From positions 536,059 to 600,058 of the forward strand of contig NZ_JAKKSL010000001.1 of assembly GCF_022669015.1 (NCBI RefSeq): 64,000 nucleotides of DNA, written 5' to 3'. This DNA comes from Colwellia maritima. Its GTDB lineage: Bacteria; Pseudomonadota; Gammaproteobacteria; Enterobacterales; Alteromonadaceae. The notes below the pieces were generated by a model. That model ran no database searches, was not told the origin of the DNA, and was given only the letters and a program-made list of their open reading frames with translations. Positions 49,754-59,480 of the stretch are shown here, one piece after another (the first letter of the stretch is position 1; each line of letters opens with the position of its first letter). The position numbers were made by a program, and so were the translations under genes.

Positions 49754-49869
49754 TAGACTAAAGTTGCACTTGTTTTATGAATTGCCCTAGAGACCTTTAT
49801 AATTCTAGTAAACTTGTCATATTGTTAGGCTTATTTATCTGCCAAAACTTTGATCTAGACTAAAGTTTA
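49754..49869. promoter_or_regulatory. Two TAGACTAAAGT sites between DUF294 and DUF4212-actP
   Basis: TAGACTAAAGTTGC (49754-49767) and TAGACTAAAGTTTA (49856-49869) share the TAGAC-N4-GT core with the porin-upstream palindromes. They lie 102 bp apart in the 489 bp divergent region 49587-50075, which holds no gene I can see. They are candidate binding sites for the response regulator that controls acetate uptake. Confidence 0.45.
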
Positions 49870-50075
49870 ATATCAGAAAAAAAAGGTTGTTAGATTTAAT
49901 ACTGTTGAAGTTGAATATGGATTTTTGCCTTTGTTCATAAAAAGACTACGGACAAAAATACATGTTCACGCTTTTACTAAAATTATTACTAATAAAAAGC
50001 CTAATAAAAATACACATATTAATGTGAGCTCATATTAATTTGAAACATAGGCTATAACGTCGCTAGGAGACTATT

Positions 50076-50324
50076 GTGGAAAATAAAGAAACTTATTGGT
50101 CGGAGAATCTTCGCCTAATCTTTATATGTCTTGCAATCTGGTTTGCAGTTTCATTTGGTTTAGGCTTACTTCTTGTAGAGCCACTAAATGCGATTCGTCT
50201 AGGTGGGTACAAACTTGGTTTTTGGTTTGCACAGCAAGGTTCTATTTACTCATTTCTTGGTTTAATCTTTTGGTATGGCGCCAAAATGAATAAACTTGAT
50301 CAAAAATATAAAGTGGAGGAATAA
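50076..50324 (+). CDS. DUF4212 small subunit of the acetate symporter
   Basis: This 82-residue membrane protein has two transmembrane helices. It shows the DUF4212 pattern YWSENLRLIFICLAIWFAVSFGLGLLLVEPLN followed by GYKLGFWFAQQGSIYSFLGLIFWYGAKMNKLDQKY. A GTG start at 50076 has AGGAGA eight bases upstream. It precedes the large symporter subunit by 2 bp and is expected to form a complex with it. Intact. Confidence 0.9.
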   Translation: MENKETYWSENLRLIFICLAIWFAVSFGLGLLLVEPLNAIRLGGYKLGFWFAQQGSIYSFLGLIFWYGAKMNKLDQKYKVEE

Positions 50325-50326
50325 GT

Positions 50327-52063
50327 ATGGATGAGTTAAAACTATATACTTACATTGCTGTATTCGGCACATTCGCCTTATATTTTGGTATTGCTTGGTG
50401 GGCGCGTGCAGGCTCAACTAGTGACTTCTATGTTGCAGGTGGCGGTATAACACCAATGCAAAATGGTATGGCAATTGGTGCCGATTGGATGAGTGCAGCG
50501 TCATTCATTTCAATGGCGGGTATGATTGCCTTTATGGGTTACGGTGGTTCAGTTTTCTTAATGGGTTGGACAGGTGGTTATGTTTTACTAGCCATGTTAC
50601 TCGCTCCTTATATGCGTAAACACGGTAAATTTACCGTACCTGAATTTATCTTTGATAGATATTATTCTAAAACAGCGCGTATTGTTGCGGTTGTTTGTTT
50701 AATTATCGCGTCATTAACTTATATTATTGGTCAAATGAAAGGTGTTGGCGTTGCCTTCTCTCGTTTCCTTGAAGTAGATTACGGCTTAGGTTTAGGCATA
50801 GGTATGGCTGTAGTTTGGGTGTATGCAGTACTAGGTGGTATGAAAGGTATTACTTATACACAAATCGCGCAATATGTTGTTATGATTTTTGCATATACAA
50901 TTCCGGCCATATTCATTTCATTACAATTAACCGGTAATCCTATTCCACAATTAGGTTTAGGTAGCACATTGGCCGATGGTAGCGGTATTTATTTACTAGA
51001 TAAATTAGATATGGTTGTTACAGATTTAGGCTTTAAAGAATACACTACGAGTAATTTAGGTAGCACGTTAAATATGTTCGCTTATACCATGTCACTTATG
51101 ATTGGTACTGCGGGTCTACCTCATGTAATTATGCGCTTCTTTACGGTTCCTTCAGTGCAAGCAGCACGTTCATCGGCAGGTTATGCACTAATTTTCATCG
51201 GTTTACTTTACACTGTAGCTCCTGCAGTAGGTGCAATGGCGCGTTTAAACTTGATGCATACTATTGAACCGGCAGCAGGTCAAAATTTAGAATACTCTGA
51301 GCGTCCACAATGGTTTAAAGATTGGGAACTAACAGGTTTATTAAAATTTGAAGATAAAAATGGCGATGGTAAAATACAGTACACAGCTGATAAAACAACG
51401 AATGAAATGGTTAAAGTTGACCGTGACATTATGGTATTAGCTAACCCTGCCATTGCAAATTTACCTAACTGGGTAATTGCGTTAGTTGCCGCGGGTGGTT
51501 TGGCTGCAGCACTATCAACAGCGGCAGGTTTACTGTTAGCTATATCTTCCTCAATATCTCATGATTTAATGAAAGGGGTGTTAACGCCAGATCTATCAGA
51601 GAAAAATGAGCTGTTGGTGGGCGTATTGTTATGACCATTGCCATACTGATTTCAGGTTACTTGGGTCTACATCCTCCTGGATTTGCGGCAGGTACTGTGG
51701 CCTTAGCCTTTGGTTTGGCGGCATCAAGTATCTTCCCTGCATTAATGATGGGCATATTCTCTAAAAAAATGAGTGGTACTGCTGCCGTTTGGGGTATGGT
51801 TTCGGGTATCGGTGTGACTATGCTGTATGTGTTCCAACACAAAGGTATTATGTTCATTCCTGGTACTTCATTCTTAGGTGATATGGGTCCTGATTGGTTC
51901 TTTGGTATTTCACCTAATGCTTTTGGTGCAGTGGGTGCTTTAGTTAACTTTGCAGTAGCCTTTGCTCTACTTAAAGTAACAGGTCGGCTTGCCGGCGCAT
52001 ATTCAAGATATGGTTGACCATATGCGTTTACCAGGAAAAGCTAGTGCAGCACACGCTCACTAA
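50327..52063 (+). CDS. actP: Sodium/solute symporter, acetate permease type, frameshifted
   Basis: This SLC5-family transporter has about 578 residues, of the VC2705-type acetate symporter group paired with DUF4212. Visible features are WWARAGSTSDFYVAGGGITPMQNGMAIGADWMSAASFISMAG, VWVYAVLGGMKGITYTQIAQYVVMI, and MIGTAGLPHVIMRFFTVPSVQAARSS. Also AAGGLAAALSTAAGLLLAISSSISHDL is present. A hydrophilic insert (~residues 325-370) contains DKNGDGKIQY, an EF-hand-like Ca site. Breaks near 51620 and 52000 shift frames; the real C-terminus is IQDMVDHMRLPGKASAAHAH at 52063. CrbS/CrbR at 59.5-63.6 kb would be its regulator by analogy with Vibrio. Confidence 0.9.
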
Positions 52064-52128
52064 ACAGTAAAGTTCGAGCATTAAGTATAGAGAGATAACT
52101 TTTGAGTCTCGAAATAGAATAGAATAAA

Positions 52129-52166
52129 GGCCGGACGACAATTTTTTAAGAGTCGTTCAGCCTTTT
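52129..52166 (+). terminator. Terminator of the DUF4212-actP operon
   Basis: GGCCGGACGAC and GTCGTTCAGCC pair with one interruption across a short A/T loop and are followed by TTTT. It lies 65 bp after the actP stop. Confidence 0.75.
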
Positions 52167-52212
52167 CTGTTATATTGCTTTGTTAAATAAGATGAATTAA
52201 GAAGACGTAAAT

Positions 52213-52653
52213 ATGAATAGACACCTTAAAGTTGCTTTTATGGTTGCCCCTTTCCTTGCTGTGCTAGGGTATATTGGTGCTGATTACTATAATGAAAATG
52301 AAGCCTCTAAAACTAAAATTATTCAATTAGTTCCTGAAGGGCATTGCGATATTATTAATCACAGTTGTGTGCTTGTGTCTGGTGAATTTAAAGTGAATAT
52401 TTCTGATAAAGCGGGAGTAACCGAAATAAACTCAACTTTTCCGTTAGATAGCGCTACACTTTTTTTGGTGGATAAGACAGATAAAATGACACCTTACCCC
52501 TTGGGAATGAAAGAAAGTCCGTATTACTGGCGTAATCACACGGAGTTACGAGAACTAGTGGGTAATAAAGGGGATAGTTATAAACTGCGTTTGATTACCA
52601 AAATTAAAGGGGGGCAGTACATTTCAGAGTTTTATACGCAAACTGTTAAATAA
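52213..52653 (+). CDS. Unknown membrane-anchored periplasmic protein
   Basis: I do not recognise this 146-residue protein. A single N-terminal hydrophobic helix (VAFMVAPFLAVLGYIGADYY) without a clear cleavage site suggests an inner-membrane anchor with a periplasmic beta-rich domain. Two Cys (HCDIINHSC) lie seven residues apart and could form a disulfide. It lies after actP but behind that operon's terminator, so it is probably independent. Its domain (VLVSGEFKVNISDKAG, TLFLVDKTDKMTPYPLGM) looks like a small immunoglobulin-type fold, which is only an impression. Confidence 0.65.
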   Translation: MNRHLKVAFMVAPFLAVLGYIGADYYNENEASKTKIIQLVPEGHCDIINHSCVLVSGEFKVNISDKAGVTEINSTFPLDSATLFLVDKTDKMTPYPLGMKESPYYWRNHTELRELVGNKGDSYKLRLITKIKGGQYISEFYTQTVK

Positions 52654-52762
52654 TAGTGTTTTTTGTTGTGGATTGTTTTTCGAGTATTTTAAGGTGTTTC
52701 ATAGATGTTTACGTGAGATAGGCTATCCTTATTTTTGTACAGTGAGGTTATAAGGGGATTTT

Positions 52763-53977
52763 ATGAAGGTCTATACCGCAAGGCAGCCTATTCTAAATAA
52801 TAGAAAACATGTTGTTGCTTACGAATTATTATTTAGGGATAGCACAAAAAATTGTTTTCCCTCAGATGTTGCCCCTGATATAGCCACAGCAAAATTATTA
52901 ATTAATAGTTACCTTAATATCGGTCTTGAAACGATGACTGAAGGAAAGCCGGCCTTAATTAATTTTCCGATGAACATTCTTGCTGAACATTTAGTGAATA
53001 TGGCTCCCTATAAGAATATTATAGTGGAAGTACTTGAATCGGTAGAACCAACGGATGAAAATTATCAAGTTTTAGCTAAACTTTCTCGTCAAGGGTTTTC
53101 ATTAGCGCTTGATGATTTTATCTACAGCCCTGCATGGGAACGTTTTTTTCCATTAATTAAGTTGATAAAAGTTGACATTATTGCCACTCCTCTTGCTTCT
53201 ATGGCGTATTTAATACCGCTTTTTCGGCAGTATAAAATTAAACTTCTAGCGGAAAAAGTAGAAACCTACCAAGATTTTTTAGAAGCTCAAGCACTTGGTT
53301 TTGACTATTATCAAGGGTATTTCTTTTATAAGCCTGAAATTTTTATTGGTATTGAGATAGGTTCTTCGCATCCTTTTTTAATGTCTATTTATAGTGAAGT
53401 GATAAAGGAAGACTATAGCTATAAAAAGTTAGAACGTTATTTTGAATATGATATGGATTTAACCTATAAATTATTGCGTTTTGTTAACTCGGTATGGTTC
53501 TCTCACACTAAAGAAATTAAGTCGATTAAGCAAGCAATTGCCTATTTAGGTGAGATTCAACTGCGTAAATTTGTGTGTTTGATAGTGATGGCTAAGCTAA
53601 ACCCAGAAAAACCAACTGTACTGATTCATAATACTATTTTAAGAGCGCGACTTTGCGAAAAGTTTGCCAAATTAATGGGGTTAAATCAACTCTCTGAATA
53701 CGCGTTTTTAACGGGGTTGTTTTCTACACTTGATGCCATTTTAGATAGACCAATGGCGAAGGTATTACAGGCACTTCCTTTAGCGGAAGAAATTAATAAC
53801 GCCTTACTTAACCATACCGGTGTTTTAGCTGAGTGTCTTGATTTTGTTATTGCCTACTCAGAAGGAAACTGGGATGTGATCAATACGTTTAGTCAGGCAT
53901 ACAATATAAGCCCCGAAAGCCTTATTTCAAGCAGTGATGAAGCGTATCAATGGCTATCGGCATACAAAGCAACTTAA
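52763..53977 (+). CDS. EAL-HDOD domain signalling protein
   Basis: This 404-residue cytosolic protein begins with an EAL-like domain (TARQPILNNRKHVVAYELLFRDS) and ends with an HDOD domain (YFEYDMDLTYKLLRFVNSVWFSHTKEIKSIKQAIAYLGEIQLRKFVCLIVM). The EAL part lacks a standard E-x-L motif (YELLFRD) and has ALDDF in place of the catalytic DDFG environment. It is therefore likely a c-di-GMP sensor or regulatory module rather than a phosphodiesterase. Transcribed alone. Intact. Confidence 0.88.
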   Translation: MKVYTARQPILNNRKHVVAYELLFRDSTKNCFPSDVAPDIATAKLLINSYLNIGLETMTEGKPALINFPMNILAEHLVNMAPYKNIIVEVLESVEPTDENYQVLAKLSRQGFSLALDDFIYSPAWERFFPLIKLIKVDIIATPLASMAYLIPLFRQYKIKLLAEKVETYQDFLEAQALGFDYYQGYFFYKPEIFIGIEIGSSHPFLMSIYSEVIKEDYSYKKLERYFEYDMDLTYKLLRFVNSVWFSHTKEIKSIKQAIAYLGEIQLRKFVCLIVMAKLNPEKPTVLIHNTILRARLCEKFAKLMGLNQLSEYAFLTGLFSTLDAILDRPMAKVLQALPLAEEINNALLNHTGVLAECLDFVIAYSEGNWDVINTFSQAYNISPESLISSSDEAYQWLSAYKAT

Positions 53978-54016
53978 AGATACCTAATTAATAAACTAGG
54001 TATCTTTTGTCAAATA

Positions 54017-54961
54017 TTACGCTATTTTAAGGTAAGATTTGATAATTTCAGCACCGTTATTTGCTTGAATCGGTTTAAAGATAAAGCCAGAAACACCGCT
54101 TGCTTCACATTGTTTAACTAGCGCGTTATCCGTAACAGATGACAGCATCACTACAGGTACATTATGCCCATTAGCTCGAATTTTACTCAAGGCCTCATCA
54201 CCATTCATTTCACCCATAACAACATCCATAAACATAAAGTCAGGGGCTTCACTTTCTACCATGGCTACAGCGACAGAGCCATCATCTGCCTCAATAATAT
54301 TTTCGTAACCTAAATTATTTAAGAAACGCTTTAATGCTTTACGGATCATAGCACTGTCATCAACTAACAATATTTTACTACTTGTTGGCAATGGTTTGCT
54401 ATGTGGGTTGGCGATACCAGAGCTTTCTTCACGTTTCGCTCCACTGGTCTGGAAATTCACATCACGTACTAATAAGTTAAAGTAATAACGTCCAACACCT
54501 TCAACAGTAATAGGAACGGTAACAATTTCTTTAACGCCTACTAAATATTTTTCCATGTCATCAAAATTATGAACAAAATAGGGACTAGAAAAATTAAATT
54601 CCAGATTATGTCGGCTCAATAAATCAGTAGAACGACCAACAATTGTATTGCCCCACTCAGCTAAGGCATTGCTTAGCTCATCATTCATTTCTGTGTGATT
54701 ATATTTTTCGTCAAACATGGTTTCACAAACTGAATTACCAATAGCAATAGCCGTTTCTGGGTAATGATGCATCATGATTACGCCATTTATGCATCCTGTT
54801 ACTTCAGAACATACGGCATAGCCCTTGAAACGAAAATCATCCACTTGATCCATAAAGGCATCGCCAGAAGTACCTGTAAGGTGGGTCATTGCTTTAAGAC
54901 TAGCAATCGACTCATTGATAAAAGGATGTAAAGTGACTTTGTAAATAGTTTCTACAGACAT
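54017..54961 (-). CDS. CheX-like phosphatase domain fused to a receiver domain
   Basis: This 314-residue protein has an N-terminal CheX/CheC-type domain (residues ~1-160) with GVIMMHHYPETAIAIGN and NDELSNALAEWGNTIVGRSTDLLS; E and N in this helix match the CheX phosphatase ExxN. The C-terminal receiver domain has KILLVDDSAMIRKALKRFL, the acceptor Asp in FMFMDVVMGEMNGDEAL, LSS and FKPIQA. It probably dephosphorylates or regulates a chemotaxis-type regulator while itself being phosphorylated. It ends 40 bp from the convergent EAL-HDOD gene. Intact. Confidence 0.86.
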   Translation of the reverse strand: MSVETIYKVTLHPFINESIASLKAMTHLTGTSGDAFMDQVDDFRFKGYAVCSEVTGCINGVIMMHHYPETAIAIGNSVCETMFDEKYNHTEMNDELSNALAEWGNTIVGRSTDLLSRHNLEFNFSSPYFVHNFDDMEKYLVGVKEIVTVPITVEGVGRYYFNLLVRDVNFQTSGAKREESSGIANPHSKPLPTSSKILLVDDSAMIRKALKRFLNNLGYENIIEADDGSVAVAMVESEAPDFMFMDVVMGEMNGDEALSKIRANGHNVPVVMLSSVTDNALVKQCEASGVSGFIFKPIQANNGAEIIKSYLKIA

Positions 54962-55054
54962 AAATAAAATCCAACAATTATTGTTTTTGTGATGATATGG
55001 TTAAGGTTAAACTACTAGAACTATTGGCGCTTTGCAATAAGTTCATAGCTAAAA

Positions 55055-55924
55055 TCAAGGAAGGTGATTTATTGCTACATTGACAAGTGCGACAGTGTGT
55101 ATATTTTGCCATTGTTGTTTGGCTAAACAGAGGAATGATGGTAAAGCGGATTTTTGGTATGCATCTATATACCATAAGCCATTAAGGAAATAGCAATACG
55201 TTAGGTAGTGCTTTAACAAAGGTAGGTTTATATTAACTAACGCATGTGCTGTATATTGTTGGACACTAGGTAAAATATGTTCTTTTTCTAGATTATTTAC
55301 AGCTATAAACATAGCTAAATCATATTCTCTTGGTGCTATGCATGCACATTCATAATCAATTAAGTAAGCTCGTTTTTCAGCGGATAATAATATATTGCTG
55401 AAATTGATATCGCCATGACAGCAAACCTTGTTAGTCATAGGAGGTATCAGTGTGAGTATGTGATTGGCAATATCGATTAGTGTACTTTCCTGGAGGGCAG
55501 GAATTGCTATTAATTGTTTTGTTGAGAGGTATATTTTATCAATCAGATTATAAACAAGCATTTTGGGGTGAAGTGATAAGCTTGGATCGAGCATGATAGT
55601 TTTTGTCGACAACTTATGACATAGCGACATTAACTTCATGGCGATGGATATTTTTTCATTGAGGGGGTGTTGCTCTAAAGATAAGTTGTCTCCCTCAATA
55701 AATTGGGAAATGAGCCAGTGTTGATCATGGTAAATAACAGTAGGGCTTATGTTGCTTTTAGCCGAGAGGAGGCTAACAATGGACTCATTTTCGGTGACTT
55801 GCTTAGCAAAAAAAATGGTATTATCAGCATGAACTCGGTAGCAAAGGCTACTGAGGCCAGTTGTTATGGTTTCAATTAGATTAACCTGAGTGAAGCAAGG
55901 TAATGAACTTAAGGGAGGAACCAT
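55055..55924 (-). CDS. Aminoglycoside/choline-kinase-like phosphotransferase, probably a thiamine kinase
   Basis: This 289-residue APH-fold kinase has the catalytic loop CHGDINFSNILL and the metal-binding segment AYLIDYECACIAPREYDLAMFI, the same pattern as choline and thiamine kinases. It starts 11 bp after pnuT, the last gene of a TPP-riboswitch operon. That makes phosphorylation (trapping) of imported thiamine the most likely job. Choline kinase activity cannot be excluded from motifs alone. Intact. Confidence 0.83.
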   Translation of the reverse strand: MVPPLSSLPCFTQVNLIETITTGLSSLCYRVHADNTIFFAKQVTENESIVSLLSAKSNISPTVIYHDQHWLISQFIEGDNLSLEQHPLNEKISIAMKLMSLCHKLSTKTIMLDPSLSLHPKMLVYNLIDKIYLSTKQLIAIPALQESTLIDIANHILTLIPPMTNKVCCHGDINFSNILLSAEKRAYLIDYECACIAPREYDLAMFIAVNNLEKEHILPSVQQYTAHALVNINLPLLKHYLTYCYFLNGLWYIDAYQKSALPSFLCLAKQQWQNIHTVALVNVAINHLP

Positions 55925-55935
55925 AACAATTAACC

Positions 55936-56580
55936 CTATGCCGTCCTGTGCATATTGATCTGCCGTTGCTTATACAAACCTAACCATTTAAAGTAACCCC
56001 AAGTTGCAATAATGATATAAATACCAAACAAAACAACCGTTGGTATTAAGTCTTTAGCGAGATAAAGATAGATAGAAACCGCATCAATCACAATCCAGTA
56101 AATCCAATTTTCGAGTACTTTTTGAGTGACTAAATAAGTGGCAAATATGGCAAATACCGTCGTGAATGTATCAAAATATGGGAAATGAGCCGAAGAGAAA
56201 TTTGCCATAAGATAGCCTAAAATAAAAGAGACTATCGTTAAAATTAGGCAGGCTTTAATATGAAAATTTAGTTGCCATGAAACAATGGTTAAAGGCGACT
56301 TACTGTGTTGATTATTTTTTTGATTGCTATCTTTTTGCCAAATCAAGTAACCATAAACAGCCATGATCAAATAATAAATATTGAGGGCACTGTCCATGAG
56401 TAACGATACATCATAAAAAATATATGTGTAGATAGCTGTACTAAAAAATGCAGTCGGCCAACACCAAATTGAGCCAATAGCAGCCCATAAAACATAAGCA
56501 AGTGCTAGTAACATTGCGATGAGCTCAAGCCAAGGTAAATTGGCAGAATAGTCCAGAAAGTTAGCAAACAACTCAGACAT
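55936..56580 (-). CDS. pnuT: PnuT-type thiamine transporter (PnuC family)
   Basis: This 214-residue inner-membrane protein has about seven helices and the PnuC-family pattern: IGSIWCWPTAFFSTAIYTYIFYDVSLLMDSALNIYYLIMAVYGYLIW. The later LENWIYWIVIDAVSIYLYLAKDLIPTVVLFGIYI matches too. PnuT is the thiamine branch of the family; the TPP riboswitch upstream of the operon and the adjacent kinase support thiamine over nicotinamide riboside. Its ATG overlaps the stop of the thiamine-binding protein gene (TAATG). Intact. Confidence 0.88.
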   Translation of the reverse strand: MSELFANFLDYSANLPWLELIAMLLALAYVLWAAIGSIWCWPTAFFSTAIYTYIFYDVSLLMDSALNIYYLIMAVYGYLIWQKDSNQKNNQHSKSPLTIVSWQLNFHIKACLILTIVSFILGYLMANFSSAHFPYFDTFTTVFAIFATYLVTQKVLENWIYWIVIDAVSIYLYLAKDLIPTVVLFGIYIIIATWGYFKWLGLYKQRQINMHRTA

Positions 56581-56846
56581 TAACTTTCAGGCTCTGGTTG
56601 CGCATGATGGCCACTAATAAATTTACACACAAACACAGCAGCACCCACGGTACTATGAACGTGCTTGATTTCTGCCATGACATTGGTTACCGCTAAGTCA
56701 TAATCACCAAAAACTTGGGTACTCATACCGTTAGTTACTACGTCTAACCCTTCTACCTTGCGAAGGCGTTTGATGAAAGCCCATATTTCACTTTTATACT
56801 GTGTTTCTGCAAGCGGGTATAAACTTAATTCGATCGATATTTGCAT
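56580..56846 (-). CDS. YkoF/MTH1187-like thiamine-binding protein
   Basis: This 88-residue cytosolic protein with a ferredoxin-like fold starts MQISIELSLYPLAETQYKSEIWAFIKRLRKVEGLDVVTNGMSTQVFGDYD, the recognisable N-terminus of the YKOF/DUF77 thiamine-binding group. It lacks a signal peptide. It lies between the TonB receptor (60 bp downstream of it) and pnuT. It probably binds thiamine or its pyrimidine part in the cytosol, passing it to the kinase. Intact. Confidence 0.85.
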   Translation of the reverse strand: MQISIELSLYPLAETQYKSEIWAFIKRLRKVEGLDVVTNGMSTQVFGDYDLAVTNVMAEIKHVHSTVGAAVFVCKFISGHHAQPEPES

Positions 56847-56906
56847 AATATATCCTTTAATTAGTACACACTAATAATAAAGTATCAGTGTGTACTTGTA
56901 TGGGTT

Positions 56907-59041
56907 TTAGAACTGATAGTCTAGCGTGATACCGAAAACTAATGGCTCTGATAATTGAGAATATTGTTTGTCAGTATACCCATCTCTAGGGTCATTACCA
57001 AAATAAAAACCACGGTTAGCGTACACTTCATCAGTTAAATTTCGAGCCCACAGTTTTACTTGGTACTCATCTTGTAAGTAACTCAGTGAAGCATTGATTA
57101 ATTCTACCGACTTAGATCGTTCGTTATGGCTATCAGAGTAATAAAATCCATCTTTTCCATCTACGGAGAAGTTAATCAACCAATCTTCACTTGGGCGAAT
57201 ATTTACACCAAGATTAAATTGATAATTAGGTGCGTGAGCTTGCTGCCTGCCATCTAAAGATGCGCCTTCGGCATTGATAAACCCCTTGAATTCAGTATCA
57301 AGTAAACCTAATGCGCCGTAAAATTCAATTGATTCGTTAAATTGCCAATTCGCTTCAATCTCTACCCCGACGTTAGAGCCCGTTGCGGCATTGCCGAGGT
57401 AGGCAATAAATTCTGAGCTACCATCATCACGAACAATGGTTTTTGAACTTTTTACTTGAATGTCACTTCTGTCCATATAAAAAGCAGCAGCACGAATAAA
57501 AGCGGTGTTATCAAATAAGGAAACTTTATAACCGAGTTCATAGTTAACTAGATATTCAGGGTCAAAGGTACGTAAATCATCCGGTAAACTACCGTCGGTA
57601 TTTGCGCCACCCGCTTTATAACCTCGATTAATTGAACCATACCAAAAGGCATTATCATTTTGTTGATAACTAAGCACTAACTTACCGCCGATCATTGTAT
57701 CGTCAGGACTATCACTAAAACCATCAGAATTAATATAGTCCGCGCTACGTTGCTCAATCCTTAAGCCTGTGGTTAATGTTAATGTTGAATTTAATTGGCT
57801 GTCAAGTTGACCATAAATAGCCATTGACTGACTATCAAAGGTTGAAGTGAAATCGCTTGCTAAATAGGTATATTGGCGTTCCAGATTTTCATCATCTTGT
57901 TTGAAATACACACCGGCTACCCAAGAAGTTGACCCATTGAATAATTCATTACCTTTGTTAGATAACGCTCTAAGTTCAATAGTTTGAGTCGATTTATCCC
58001 GGAAGTAATAGTCAGTCGAAGAATATTCCCAATAAGCATAGTCAGGGTTTTCAATTATTTCTGGAGCTGAAATGCCTTCGTAAGCCCAATCTTCGTCGTA
58101 CCCATAAGCTAAATCAGAATCTGCAAGGCTTAATAAAGTGATTAACGTAAATTGTTCAAAACCTTGGTAAGTTAGTTTAGCAGCAATAGCCTGCGTTTTT
58201 TGTTCATCTAAACCAGGTTGATCTGACAGGGTTTGACGATTATTGTCTAATGAAAAGGCATCATAACCATTATCAAAGTCAAAATAAAACGCCGATAAAT
58301 CAATTGTTAAATCGTTTGTTGCTTGTATTGATACTTTACCTCTAACGGTTGTTTCATCACGGTTATTGGTGTCATTTTTATTTAAATAAGTGTTTTCAAT
58401 AAAACCGTCACTTTGGTAGTGATTTGCAGCAAAGCGATAATTTATTTCATCTGAAGTGGGCCTGACAATGCAACACCCAAACCATAGCTGTTGTAGTTGC
58501 CTGCATCTAATTTTATAGCACCTTCAAACTGGTCGGTAGGGGCATTGGTTGTGATATTAAACATACCGGCTAGGGCATTAGCGCCAAAACGTGTGCCTTG
58601 AGGCCCTCTGAAAACTTCTACTTGCTGAGCATCAAAAAGGTTTGCAATGCTGCCAATACCAGTAAAATCAATACCGTCAATAATCATACCTACGGAGGGA
58701 TTAATGGGTTCATTAAATTGACTTCTTTCGCCAATACCACGAATTTGATAATAACGCGCACGCTGTGAACCACTAGCAAAATTAACATTAGGAATAACGG
58801 CTACTAACTCTTCAAGGTTTTGGGCATTTCGTTGCTGTACTTCAACAGCAGTTAATACGGATAAAGCACTCGGTGTTTTTAGCAAATTTTGTTGTCTAAA
58901 ATCACTGGTGACTGTAATAGTTTCTGTGGTGGATGGTTCGTCACTTTGTGCTTCACTAGCGTTTGCTTGTAAACTTAATATGGTTGTAGAAAGTAAGCAT
59001 GAAGAGATTACTTTTGTAAGTGGTGATTGGGCAAAATTCAT
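56907..59041 (-). CDS. TonB-dependent receptor for thiamine (predicted), frameshifted
   Basis: This outer-membrane active transporter has about 711 residues. A signal peptide (MNFAQSPLTKVISSCLLSTTILSLQANA) is followed by the TonB box TETITVT. The plug domain has LLKTPSALSVLTAVEVQQRNAQNLEELVAVIPNVNFASGSQRARYYQIRGIGER and FRGPQGTRFGANALAGMFNI. A 22-strand barrel ends QLSEPLVFGITLDYQF with terminal Phe. A single base break near 58455 shifts the frame after LSGPLQ. The middle region 57912-58440 is open in the downstream frame but simply has no early start codon. The TPP riboswitch directly upstream and the PnuT/kinase genes downstream identify thiamine as the probable cargo. Confidence 0.88.
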
Positions 59042-59142
59042 ATAGATCTCATAAGTATTAAATCAATTGATACTGTGTAAATTGATACTATGGGATCCGG
59101 CACTGGGAGGTTATTGTGTTGACATTGTGATTGACTCACTAA

Positions 59143-59240
59143 CCATTCCTACGCCGGCTACTTATCAACATTTAAAATGAGTATAAGTTCCCGTCCAGGT
59201 TCAAAGGGTTTGTTGATATCATCAACATCTCAGCAGTTAT
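59143..59240 (-). promoter_or_regulatory. TPP (thiamine pyrophosphate) riboswitch
   Basis: On the minus strand the leader contains the conserved THI elements in order: CTGCTGAGAT (about 59236-59227), ACCCTTTGAACCTGG (about 59209-59195) and GCCGGCGTAGGAATG (about 59158-59144). Variable stems lie between them. This is the TPP aptamer. It lies about 100 bp before the TonB receptor start and should repress the thiamine uptake operon when TPP is plentiful. The remainder of the 439 bp gap up to 59480 shows no gene. Confidence 0.92.
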
Positions 59241-59480
59241 TTGTTTTCGCATTAATTTAAGCGAATAAACAAAACCGCACTCCTTGGTTCGCGCGCAGTG
59301 TAGCAAAGTTTGAAGTGTAATACCCAACTTTTTGGTAAAAATTAGTACTAACTAATCAGTTAATTAGCTAAAGGTCGTATTTATCCAGAGACAACTCTTT
59401 AGTTATATTGCATAGGTAGATTGGGTATTAATTTAATTTGAGATAGAATCAACACTATCCATCAAGAGTAGAGAAGCAGA

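Noticed and set aside
57912..58441. A deleted or missing middle in the TonB receptor
   Set aside because: The segment is fully open in the same frame as the C-terminal part; only a start codon is absent. A single frame break near 58455 explains the split.
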